This document shows, piece by piece, positions 1-5,102 of a stretch of 6,780 nt of DNA. This DNA comes from Leptolyngbyaceae cyanobacterium M65_K2018_010 (GTDB lineage: Bacteria > Cyanobacteriota > Cyanobacteriia > Phormidesmidales > Phormidesmidaceae): positions 1 to 6,780 of the forward strand of contig DVEE01000172.1 of NCBI GenBank assembly GCA_015295885.1, read 5' to 3'. Numbering within the stretch: the first letter of the stretch is position 1; each line of letters opens with the position of its first letter. The translations under genes were made by a program, and so were the position numbers. The notes below the pieces were generated by a model. It did no database searches and was not told the origin of the DNA. It worked only from the letters and a program-made list of their open reading frames with translations.

Positions 1-1
1 T

Positions 2-2191
2 GCGGTGGAAAAGCAACCTGAACTGCCTTCCTTGCCAGAACAGACGCCCCTAGCCGATCGCCACAATATGGCCTACGCCGGCAGTTTTGTAACCTTTGGC
101 CAGGGCGAAGGGGTGGTGGTTGAAACCGGTCTGAATACGGAAACCGGTCGCATTTCTAAACTGATGGAAGCGGGCGGCACCCTGGTCACGCCGCTGACTC
201 GCAAATTCGATCGGTTCAGCAGGACCCTCCTCTACGCCATTCTGGCCGTAGCGGCCTTTACCTTTGCCGTGGGTTGGGGCTGGGGTAATTCGCCCATTGA
301 AATGTTTGAGGCCGCCGTCGCCCTGGCCGTGAGTGCCATCCCCGAAGGCCTGCCAGCCGTGGTGACGATTACCCTGGCCATTGGGGTATCTCGGATGGCC
401 CGGCGCAACGCCATTGTTCGTAAGCTCCCCGCGGTAGAGACCCTGGGCAGCGCCACGGTGATCTGTTCAGACAAAACCGGCACCTTGACTGAAAACCAGA
501 TGACGGTCCAGAGTATTTACGCTGGCGATCATCACTACGACCTCACGGGCGAAGGCTACAACCCCCATGGTGAACTGCGGGATGGAGAAGATAACCCGGT
601 TTCCCTGGCAACGATGTCACCTCCCCTGCGCCAATGTCTAATGGCGGGGATGCTCTGCAATGACTCGGACCTGGAACCGGATGATCACCACTGGAGCGTG
701 GTGGGTGACCCCACGGAGGGGGCGCTCCTGGTCGCCGCCTACAAAGCTGGCTTCGATCGCGAGGATCTGAACCACAGCTACCCCCGCATCGACAGCATTC
801 CCTTTGAGTCGGAATTTCAGTACATGGCCACCCTGCACCAGCAGGACATCGAAGGGCAATGGCTGCTGATCAAAGGCTCCGTAGAGGCGGTGGTCAATAG
901 CTGCGATCGCACCCTTACCGTAGCGGCAGACACCGAGCCGATTAATCGCGACCATATCCTGCTTCAGGCCGAGCGCATGGCCTCCCGGGGGTTACGGGTG
1001 CTCGCTTTCGCGGGCAAAGGGTTCCACGGACACCACATCGACCACAAAGACCTCCAGGGCATGGTATTTTTGGGCCTGCAGGGCATGATCGATCCGCCCA
1101 GGGCCGAGGCTATTCGGGCGGTGGAGGCCTGCCAGTCCGCAGGCATTGAGGTCAAGATGATCACCGGCGACCACAAGGTCACGGCGGCGGCCATCGCCGA
1201 TCGCATGGGCCTGAGCCCCACGGAATCGGTAATCGCCTACACCGGCCAGGAACTAGGGCAAATGGATCAGACCGAACTGACGAACGCGGTTCAGCAGGGT
1301 TCGGTGTTTGCGCGAGTGGCCCCGGAACAAAAGCTGCGTCTGGTAGAAGCGCTGCAATCCAAGGGCCATATTGTGGCTATGACCGGCGACGGTGTGAACG
1401 ATGCCCCGGCCCTTAAACAGGCCGATATTGGCATAGCTATGGGCAAGGCCGGCACCGAGGTGGCCAAGGAAGCCGCCGACATGATTCTCACCGACGATAA
1501 CTTTGCCTCCATTAAGGCAGCCGTAGAAGAAGGACGCAATGTATTTCGCAACCTGATGAAAGCCATCGCCTTCATTTTGCCGGTGAACGGGGGGGAATCC
1601 ATGACCATTTTGCTGAGCGTGTTGATAGGACGTGGGGATGTGCTGCCGATCCTCTCCCTCCAGGTGCTATGGCTCAATATGGTGAACTCCATTGCCATGA
1701 CCGTGCCCCTAGCCTTTGAACCTAAGTCCCATGATTTAATGAATCGCCCACCCCGCGACCCGAATGCGCCTCTTTTGTCGAAGAACTTACTCAAGCGTAT
1801 TGCGCTCATTTCCGTCTTCAACTGGATTTTGATCTTCGGGGTTTTCGAATGGATTCGGCGCACTACTGGCGATATTCCCCTGGCTCGCACCATGGCTATT
1901 CAGGCCTTGGTGTCTGGGCGGATTATCTACCTGCTGAGCATGAGCCAGTTTTGGGCGTCTCTAGTGGCTCGCATGCAAGGGCTACGGGTTCCCCTAGGAG
2001 ATGCCTCGGCGATTGGCTATGGCATTCTAGTCACCATCGTTTTTCAGGTTATTTTTAGTCAGGTCGAGGTGATGAATTTTCTCTTTTCTACGGCTCCGCT
2101 CAACCTCAACCAGTGGTTGATTTGTATTGGGGTCTCCTTGCCCATGATTGTTGTAGCTCTCCTGGCCAATCGACTTAACCCGCAAAATTAA
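2..2191 (+). CDS. P-type cation-transporting ATPase (P2-like), 5'-truncated by window edge
   Basis: An ATP-driven cation pump of the inner or thylakoid membrane; only the C-terminal ~729 residues are visible. The frame is open to the window edge, and the first residues (A-VEKQ) match what follows TGES in the actuator domain, so the GTG at 5 is not the true start. M1-M2 and most of the A domain are missing. Counting V at 5 as residue 1: M3-M4 about 73-128 with PEGLP at 113-117; phosphorylation motif DKTGT with Asp156; KGS at 290-292 in the nucleotide-binding domain; MITGD at 385-389; TGDGVNDAP at 460-468; M5-M10 from about 518. SERCA-like cation ligands are kept in M4 (Glu114) and M5 (Asn528, Glu531). 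In M6 Asn558 is kept, but the positions of SERCA Thr799 and Asp800 are Asn561 and Ser562. This resembles the bacterial CtpF-type group rather than classical Ca2+ pumps, so the transported ion cannot be assigned. The gene ends in tandem stops TAA-TAG. I see no convincing terminator on its strand. Confidence 0.93.
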   Translation, partial: AVEKQPELPSLPEQTPLADRHNMAYAGSFVTFGQGEGVVVETGLNTETGRISKLMEAGGTLVTPLTRKFDRFSRTLLYAILAVAAFTFAVGWGWGNSPIEMFEAAVALAVSAIPEGLPAVVTITLAIGVSRMARRNAIVRKLPAVETLGSATVICSDKTGTLTENQMTVQSIYAGDHHYDLTGEGYNPHGELRDGEDNPVSLATMSPPLRQCLMAGMLCNDSDLEPDDHHWSVVGDPTEGALLVAAYKAGFDREDLNHSYPRIDSIPFESEFQYMATLHQQDIEGQWLLIKGSVEAVVNSCDRTLTVAADTEPINRDHILLQAERMASRGLRVLAFAGKGFHGHHIDHKDLQGMVFLGLQGMIDPPRAEAIRAVEACQSAGIEVKMITGDHKVTAAAIADRMGLSPTESVIAYTGQELGQMDQTELTNAVQQGSVFARVAPEQKLRLVEALQSKGHIVAMTGDGVNDAPALKQADIGIAMGKAGTEVAKEAADMILTDDNFASIKAAVEEGRNVFRNLMKAIAFILPVNGGESMTILLSVLIGRGDVLPILSLQVLWLNMVNSIAMTVPLAFEPKSHDLMNRPPRDPNAPLLSKNLLKRIALISVFNWILIFGVFEWIRRTTGDIPLARTMAIQALVSGRIIYLLSMSQFWASLVARMQGLRVPLGDASAIGYGILVTIVFQVIFSQVEVMNFLFSTAPLNLNQWLICIGVSLPMIVVALLANRLNPQN

Positions 2192-2302
2192 TAGACCCAA
2201 ACCCCCTGGGTATGGAGATGTTGTTGTTGCAACCGCTGACCCCTGGGGTGGCCTGGGGCTACTGGACGAGGGTTGAGGGAGCCCGACTGGACCAAAAATT
2301 GC

Positions 2303-2331
2303 CAAAAAAATCCCCCTGGCTGGAGAGGGGG
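2303..2331 (-). terminator. Intrinsic terminator of yggT
   Basis: Read on the minus strand, a 6-bp stem CCCCCT/AGGGGG (2331-2326 with 2317-2312) with an 8-nt loop is followed by A and seven Ts (2310-2304). It lies about 25 nt beyond the yggT stop codon. There is no T-tract on the plus-strand side, so it should not serve the convergent ATPase gene well. Confidence 0.78.
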
Positions 2332-2355
2332 CAGGGAATCAGCTCAGGGGCAGTC

Positions 2356-2640
2356 CTAAAAGTAGGCGTAGGAAGAGGTGGCGGCCATGGCCATGGCTAC
2401 AATCCCTTGGCGGAGGAAGGACAACAGTAGAAAGGCCAGAATGGGCGAAAAATCGATGCCGCCAAGGGGAGGGATGATAGAACGGAAAATGTTGAGGTAG
2501 GGATCGGTCAGTTGGCTGAGGACCGAAAAGGGAGGGCTAAACCAATCGACATTGGGAAACCAGCTCAGCAGGATGCGAATAATTAGCAGAATTGTGTAGA
2601 TCGATAGAAAAGTTGAGAGGGTTTGGACCAATATGCTCAT
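2356..2640 (-). CDS. YggT/YlmG family membrane protein
   Basis: A 94-residue integral membrane protein of the YggT (YlmG, chloroplast CCB3/YLMG) family. Two hydrophobic segments are visible, about residues 4-28 and 64-86, joined by a polar loop. Family hallmarks are present: R22 followed by LLSWFP (24-29), LTDPYLNIFRSIIPP (44-58), and G-G-I-D-F-S-P-I (60-67). In plastids, members act in cytochrome b6f haem attachment (CCB3) or nucleoid distribution (YlmG1); bacterial members are tied to membrane and cell-division phenotypes. Which role applies here cannot be read from sequence. The ATG at 2640 has a GAGG 7 nt upstream. The gene has its own likely promoter (2669-2697) and terminator (2303-2331), so it can be a single-gene unit, although the glycine-zipper gene and upp lie upstream on the same strand. 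Length and motifs are typical, with no sign of damage. Confidence 0.93.
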   Translation of the reverse strand: MSILVQTLSTFLSIYTILLIIRILLSWFPNVDWFSPPFSVLSQLTDPYLNIFRSIIPPLGGIDFSPILAFLLLSFLRQGIVAMAMAATSSYAYF

Positions 2641-2668
2641 TTGGGAACCTCAGCGCTAGTCGTTTCCA

Positions 2669-2697
2669 ACAATACATGGATAACCGTTTACTGTCAG
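2669..2697 (-). promoter_or_regulatory. Putative sigma70-type promoter of yggT
   Basis: On the minus strand CTGACA (2697-2692; 5 of 6 to the -35 consensus) is followed after 17 nt by TATTGT (2674-2669; 4 of 6 to the -10). The predicted start near 2662 gives a leader of about 22 nt before the yggT ATG. The -35 box overlaps the palindrome ACTG-T-CAGT (2690-2698). Motif match only. Confidence 0.48.
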
Positions 2698-2709
2698 TTA
2701 GTGTAACGG
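2684..2709. repeat. Inverted repeat over the yggT -35 region
   Basis: CCGTTTAC (2684-2691) and GTAACGG (2703-2709) are inverted copies with one unpaired T. Between them is the palindrome ACTG-T-CAGT (2690-2698), sharing two bases with the left arm. The position over a probable -35 box suits an operator, but no regulator is encoded nearby. Confidence 0.4.
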
Positions 2710-2710
2710 A

Positions 2711-2758
2711 TTGCTTAGCAGAGGGGCTGAGCGGCCAGCTAGACTACAGCCCAAGCAA
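2711..2758 (-). other. Interrupted stem-loop between the glycine-zipper gene and yggT
   Basis: TTGCTT (2711-2716) pairs with AAGCAA (2753-2758), and GGGCTG (2724-2729) pairs with CAGCCC (2747-2752). This gives 12 bp stacked on one side, with a 7-nt bulge on the other and a 17-nt loop. On the minus strand it starts about 23 nt beyond the glycine-zipper stop codon. It lacks a T-tract, so it could be a 3'-end stabilising structure or a weak terminator upstream of the yggT promoter. Confidence 0.42.
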
Positions 2759-2781
2759 AGAACGGGCAGGGTAGGGGCTGG

Positions 2782-3099
2782 CTAAGAATCCATCCTGGAG
2801 GAGTGCTCCCAGGGGGAATCGGCGTAGCCGTTAATGCCACCCAGTTGCTGCCGCACCTCGTCAATGGCGTCGTTCAGTTGGGCAATCTTGGCCTCTAACC
2901 CTTGGCGAGCGGCTTCCATGTTTTCTTCGCTCATCTCGCCAAATTCCCCAAAGGCCAAGGGGGTGTCTCCCTGCAGGCGCTTGGCCTGTGGGTTAGTTTG
3001 CAGGCGTGAGGCTGCCAGGGCTCCAATGACGCCGCCCAAGGCCCCGCCCACCAGGGTGCCCAGTAAAAAACCACCGACAAAACCGCCTTGCTGACTCAT
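2782..3099 (-). CDS. Small glycine-zipper membrane protein, unknown function
   Basis: A 105-residue protein I cannot assign to a characterised family. One hydrophobic segment at about 5-31 contains glycines at 6, 10, 14, 18, 22 and 26, a run of five consecutive GxxxG steps that is typical of tightly packed or oligomerising membrane helices. A polar linker follows, and then an acidic amphipathic helix at about 57-87 that could form a short coiled coil. The layout resembles YtxH-type proteins (one N-terminal membrane helix, helical cytoplasmic tail), but the match is of architecture only. The ATG at 3099 is the natural start, since the hydrophobic helix begins right after it; no clear Shine-Dalgarno is visible. 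The start codon sits within a tandem 7-bp repeat (TGACTCA twice, 3092-3105). The gene lies 58 bp downstream of upp on the same strand with no intrinsic terminator between, so co-transcription is plausible. Composition matches its neighbours. Confidence 0.78.
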   Translation of the reverse strand: MSQQGGFVGGFLLGTLVGGALGGVIGALAASRLQTNPQAKRLQGDTPLAFGEFGEMSEENMEAARQGLEAKIAQLNDAIDEVRQQLGGINGYADSPWEHSSRMDS

Positions 3100-3157
3100 G
3101 ACTCAAAGAGTTGAAAATCTAATCCTAGTGTAGAGCAACCCAAGTCGCCTGGGATGT

Positions 3158-3808
3158 TTAGGTGCCGAAGGTGCGATCGCCAGCATCGCCTAAGCCAGGC
3201 ACAATAAACCCCTTTTCATTCACCACTTCATCAATCGCCGCCGCATAAACGGTCAGGGTGGGGTAGGCCTCGGCGAGTTTTTGTAAGGCCGGTGGCGAAG
3301 CCAAAATCGAAATCACCCGCACCGCCGCTGGGTCAATTCCCCGACTGGTCAGTTCCGCCATCATGGCCATGATGGTGCCGCCGGTGGCCAACATCGGTTC
3401 ACTGATGATCACCCGGGTTTGAGGATCCAGGCTACCGGGCAGTTTATTCAGGTAGCAACTGGCTTCCAGGGTTTCTTCATCCCTCACAAAGCCCACATGG
3501 TAAACCGAGGCCAGGGGTAACAGGGCCTGGATGCCCGGCATTAGGCCCAGCCCTGCCCGCAGGATCGGCACAATCATGGTGGGCACATCGGGATTAATAA
3601 AGGTCGCCGCACAGGGCCCCAGGGGGGTATTCACGGTCGTATCAATGGTGGGTAGCCACTCACGAATGGCCTCGTAGGTTAGCCACCGGCCCAATTCCTC
3701 CATGGCCGACCGAAACAGGGGCGAGGGGGTATCGGCATCGCGGGCTACAGCCAACCAATGCTTCACCAGGGGATGGGGCGGAACGTAAATGCGCAGTTGA
3801 GCAGCCAT
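3158..3808 (-). CDS. upp: Uracil phosphoribosyltransferase
   Basis: A soluble pyrimidine salvage enzyme: uracil + PRPP gives UMP + diphosphate. The 216-residue protein is slightly longer than E. coli Upp (208). Visible motifs: VPILRAGLG (80-88), RDEETLE (109-115), the PRPP-binding loop EPMLATGGT (137-145), and the uracil-binding C-terminus VPGLGDAGDRTFGT (203-216). The residue before PMLATGG is Glu137, whereas E. coli Upp has Asp; the change is conservative and probably tolerated. The start at 3808 gives MAAQLRIYVPPHPL, a normal N-terminus for the family, although no Shine-Dalgarno is seen. No pyrimidine biosynthesis gene or uracil permease lies next to it. The divergent intergenic region upstream holds a candidate promoter and a terminator-like hairpin on this strand. 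The glycine-zipper gene follows 58 bp downstream. Confidence 0.96.
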   Translation of the reverse strand: MAAQLRIYVPPHPLVKHWLAVARDADTPSPLFRSAMEELGRWLTYEAIREWLPTIDTTVNTPLGPCAATFINPDVPTMIVPILRAGLGLMPGIQALLPLASVYHVGFVRDEETLEASCYLNKLPGSLDPQTRVIISEPMLATGGTIMAMMAELTSRGIDPAAVRVISILASPPALQKLAEAYPTLTVYAAAIDEVVNEKGFIVPGLGDAGDRTFGT

Positions 3809-3837
3809 AGAATGGGGGGTGCAGGGGAATCTGCCAC

Positions 3838-3867
3838 ATCATACTTCGCGAGGGGCGAGGGGGTGAA
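3838..3867 (-). promoter_or_regulatory. Putative upp promoter
   Basis: On the minus strand TATGAT (3843-3838; 5 of 6 to the -10 consensus) is preceded by 18 nt and TTCACC (3867-3862; 4 of 6 to the -35). Transcription would start near 3831, giving a leader of about 22 nt without a recognisable ribosome binding site. Motif match only. Confidence 0.4.
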
Positions 3868-3897
3868 GAGGTGGGGCTGTTTGGATACGGTTGATTC

Positions 3898-3935
3898 GGT
3901 GTAAAAACCCTGCTCTTTCCAGGGAAAGCCACACC
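3898..3935. other. Two-tier stem-loop, terminator-like on the minus strand
   Basis: An outer stem GGTGT/ACACC (3898-3902 with 3931-3935) encloses an inner stem CCCTG/CAGGG (3908-3912 with 3920-3924). Read on the minus strand, the inner stem is directly followed by five Ts (3907-3903), like a weak intrinsic terminator upstream of upp. A competing hairpin CTTTC/GAAAG (3915-3919 with 3924-3928) uses overlapping bases. It could attenuate upp transcripts starting further upstream or block read-through between the divergent genes. Confidence 0.38.
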
Positions 3936-3953
3936 TGTGCAAATCCCTGAGCT

Positions 3954-3974
3954 TTGACATGATAGGGATGTCAA
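3954..3974. promoter_or_regulatory. Perfect inverted repeat TTGACAT-N7-ATGTCAA
   Basis: Two 7-bp arms (3954-3960 and 3968-3974) are separated by 7 bp, ending just before the ribosome binding site of the DUF1232 gene. The 14-bp centre-to-centre spacing is more than one helical turn but compatible with a dimeric repressor site. Each arm contains the -35 consensus TTGACA on one strand, but neither has a good -10 box at the right distance. Confidence 0.45.
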
Positions 3975-3977
3975 CGC

Positions 3978-3984
3978 AAGGGAG
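3978..3984 (+). promoter_or_regulatory. Shine-Dalgarno that decides the DUF1232 start
   Basis: AAGGGAG abuts an ATG at 3985 with no spacer but lies 6 nt before the ATG at 3991. Normal spacing therefore favours 3991 over 3985. Confidence 0.7.
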
Positions 3985-3990
3985 ATGACC

Positions 3991-4302
3991 ATGAAAAAGG
4001 GTCTCTTAGGTCAAACCATTATGAATTGGTATCGGCAGTTAGTGCGGAACTCTAAATATCGCTGGATTGTCCTCCTGGGAACCCTGGCATACCTGGTCAG
4101 TCCCATCGACATTTCCCCCGATATGTTCCCCGTTTTAGGTTGGATTGATGATGGCTTGCTGGCCACCATTGCGATTACTGAAGTCAGCCAAATTTTGATC
4201 GATCGCAAACGCAACCTGCGTGCCGCTAGGGCGGCCACCCCAGCGACGACCGCTGTAGAGGGTGACGATGCGATTGAGGTAGAGGCTTTCGTAGTCGGGT
4301 AA
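3991..4302 (+). CDS. DUF1232 / YkvA-family small membrane protein
   Basis: A 103-residue protein with a clear DUF1232 (YkvA) domain at about 24-62, identified from the family core: a hydrophobic stretch, then YLVSPID (34-40), then a D-x-x-P-V-L-G motif (44-50) leading to WIDD (51-54). The domain usually forms a short membrane hairpin; its biochemical role is not established. The N-terminus is basic. The C-terminal tail (about 76-103) is alanine-rich and then acidic, and is probably disordered. The 3991 ATG is preferred because AAGGGAG lies 6 nt upstream; the 3985 ATG would add only two residues. It is divergent from upp and followed at 125 bp by a conserved gene on the same strand. A perfect inverted repeat immediately upstream could be its operator. 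Its GC content is typical of the window. Confidence 0.88.
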   Translation: MKKGLLGQTIMNWYRQLVRNSKYRWIVLLGTLAYLVSPIDISPDMFPVLGWIDDGLLATIAITEVSQILIDRKRNLRAARAATPATTAVEGDDAIEVEAFVVG

Positions 4303-4310
4303 GCCGCTCC

Positions 4311-4369
4311 GGGTGGGGCTGTTCTTTCAGGCTAATCTTTCAGGCCACGTTGAGGGGCTAGCCCCACCC
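4311..4369. repeat. Long inverted repeat enclosing a direct repeat, between two plus-strand genes
   Basis: GGGTGGGGCT (4311-4320) and AGCCCCACCC (4360-4369) are perfect 10-bp inverted copies around a 39-bp loop. The loop carries two exact copies of TCTTTCAGGC (4323-4332 and 4336-4345). The right arm also overlaps a 12-bp palindrome GGGGCTAGCCCC (4354-4365), which could form a competing local hairpin. It starts 8 bp after the DUF1232 stop codon. The Ts after it (4376-4383, interrupted) are too weak for a confident terminator call. Confidence 0.6.
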
Positions 4370-4410
4370 CCGGGATTGATTTTGCTGGTTAGTGGTTTCG
4401 TTCATTCAGT

Positions 4411-4414
4411 AAGG
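4411..4414 (+). promoter_or_regulatory. Weak Shine-Dalgarno of the 4427 gene
   Basis: AAGG lies 12 nt before the ATG at 4427 and directly abuts an in-frame ATG at 4415. The first spacing is long and the second is zero, so 4427 is preferred but not certain. Confidence 0.4.
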
Positions 4415-4426
4415 ATGTGCCCCATC

Positions 4427-5032
4427 ATGACTCAAACTTTGCAGGAAAAAGTAAAAACCGAATGGGAAAAGGCCCAAAATCAGGGTGGCCAACGGTTCGA
4501 ACGCATTCGCGAAATTGTTAAATCCGCTGCGACTGAGACCTTGACTGAGCTCAAAGAGGGTTCCACGGAAATTGAAGCCCTGGGTCGCCAGTCCCTGGCG
4601 GAGATGATTGCCCAACTCAAGGCCAAGGAAGCCGCTGCCGACACCCTTGGAGTAGATCCGGAGGTACAGCCAGAGGTACAGCCGGAGGAGGACCCAGGGG
4701 ATGCGGCCCAGGCCGAGAGCCCAAACCCTCACCCCCCAACCTGGGCGGAAATCTTGGCCGAGTTCCTGGCCCTGGCTAACGATCGCAAGCTGGATTGGGC
4801 CCAAACCCTGCTGGCCCGGTTGCAAACCCAAATGGATCGCTTTGATCAGGACATGGACCAGGAGTACGGCCTGCGCTATCGTCCCTTTCAGCCCTTGGTC
4901 AGAGGCTTACGATCGCTGGTGAATTTGGCCTACAGCCGGATGACTCAGCCTGGCCCCAACGAACCGTTGACCATTGAAGTGCTGGATGACCTCGAACCCC
5001 CTGTAGATGACTCTACGACATCGGCGTCCTAG
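4427..5032 (+). CDS. Conserved cyanobacterial-type protein of unknown function
   Basis: A 201-residue soluble protein that I do not recognise as any characterised family. Residues 1-70 are highly charged and amphipathic, predicted as long helices (TLQEKVKTEWEKAQ onward). A proline- and acid-rich linker at about 77-103 contains the tandem repeat PEVQ-PEVQ-PEED, encoded by 12-bp repeats. A second, probably helical domain at about 104-175 (TWAEILAEFLALAND, then RLQTQMDRFDQ and YRPFQPLVRGL) is followed by an acidic tail. There is no signal peptide, membrane segment or catalytic motif. The frame is open back to a GTG at 4313, but that extension would cross the intergenic inverted repeat and encode an atypical N-terminus. 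The start at 4427 (MTQTLQEK) begins the helix cleanly; the ATG at 4415 is the alternative. The gene follows DUF1232 on the same strand and ends 45 bp before a strong terminator. Confidence 0.83.
   Translation: MTQTLQEKVKTEWEKAQNQGGQRFERIREIVKSAATETLTELKEGSTEIEALGRQSLAEMIAQLKAKEAAADTLGVDPEVQPEVQPEEDPGDAAQAESPNPHPPTWAEILAEFLALANDRKLDWAQTLLARLQTQMDRFDQDMDQEYGLRYRPFQPLVRGLRSLVNLAYSRMTQPGPNEPLTIEVLDDLEPPVDDSTTSAS
4658..4693 (+). repeat. 12-bp in-frame tandem repeat
   Basis: CCGGAGGTACAG (4658-4669) is repeated with one mismatch at 4670-4681, and a degenerate third unit follows at 4682-4693. It encodes PEVQ, PEVQ, PEED in the linker of the 4427 gene. The unit is a multiple of three, so copy-number change would keep the frame. 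Confidence 0.75.
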
Positions 5033-5077
5033 GTTCTTCCCGCCGATCCCAGCCAATTCCTCCTCAGGAAATCCCAG

Positions 5078-5102
5078 GCGCTGCATTGCAGCGCTTTTTT
5101 TT
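5078..5102 (+). terminator. Strong intrinsic terminator of the DUF1232-4427 gene pair
   Basis: A perfect 7-bp GC-rich stem GCGCTGC/GCAGCGC (5078-5084 with 5088-5094), a 3-nt ATT loop and eight Ts (5095-5102). The last two Ts are also part of the rimM stop codon on the opposite strand (5101-5103). There is no comparable T-tract on the minus side, so it terminates plus-strand transcription only. Confidence 0.92.

Noticed and set aside
5..7. GTG at 5 as the start of the ATPase gene
   Set aside because: The frame is open upstream and the encoded residues belong to the middle of the actuator domain, so the gene begins outside the window.
1291..1893. 200-codon minus-strand reading frame inside the ATPase gene
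   Set aside because: It lies wholly opposite conserved P-domain and membrane-segment codons; the product has no coherent domain or ribosome site.
2195..2258. Short palindromes after the ATPase (ACCC/GGGT; ACCCC-T-GGGGT at 2239-2249) as a plus-strand terminator
   Set aside because: The stems are 4-5 bp, one has a single-base loop that cannot form in RNA, and no T-tract follows.
2212..2430. 72-codon plus-strand frame after the ATPase
   Set aside because: It runs across the yggT terminator and into yggT antisense; the product is Gly-rich and featureless.
3139..3153. Hairpin CCCA/TGGG between upp and the glycine-zipper gene as a terminator
   Set aside because: The stem is four base pairs plus a mismatch, and there is no T-tract on the minus strand.
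3954..3982. TTGACA at 3954 as the -35 box of a DUF1232 promoter
   Set aside because: No acceptable -10 box lies 16-18 bp downstream, and the start site would fall on the start codon.
3660..3992. 110-codon minus-strand frame covering the upp upstream region
   Set aside because: It overlaps the first 149 bases of upp in another frame, and the product is low-complexity and Pro/Ser-rich with no family resemblance.
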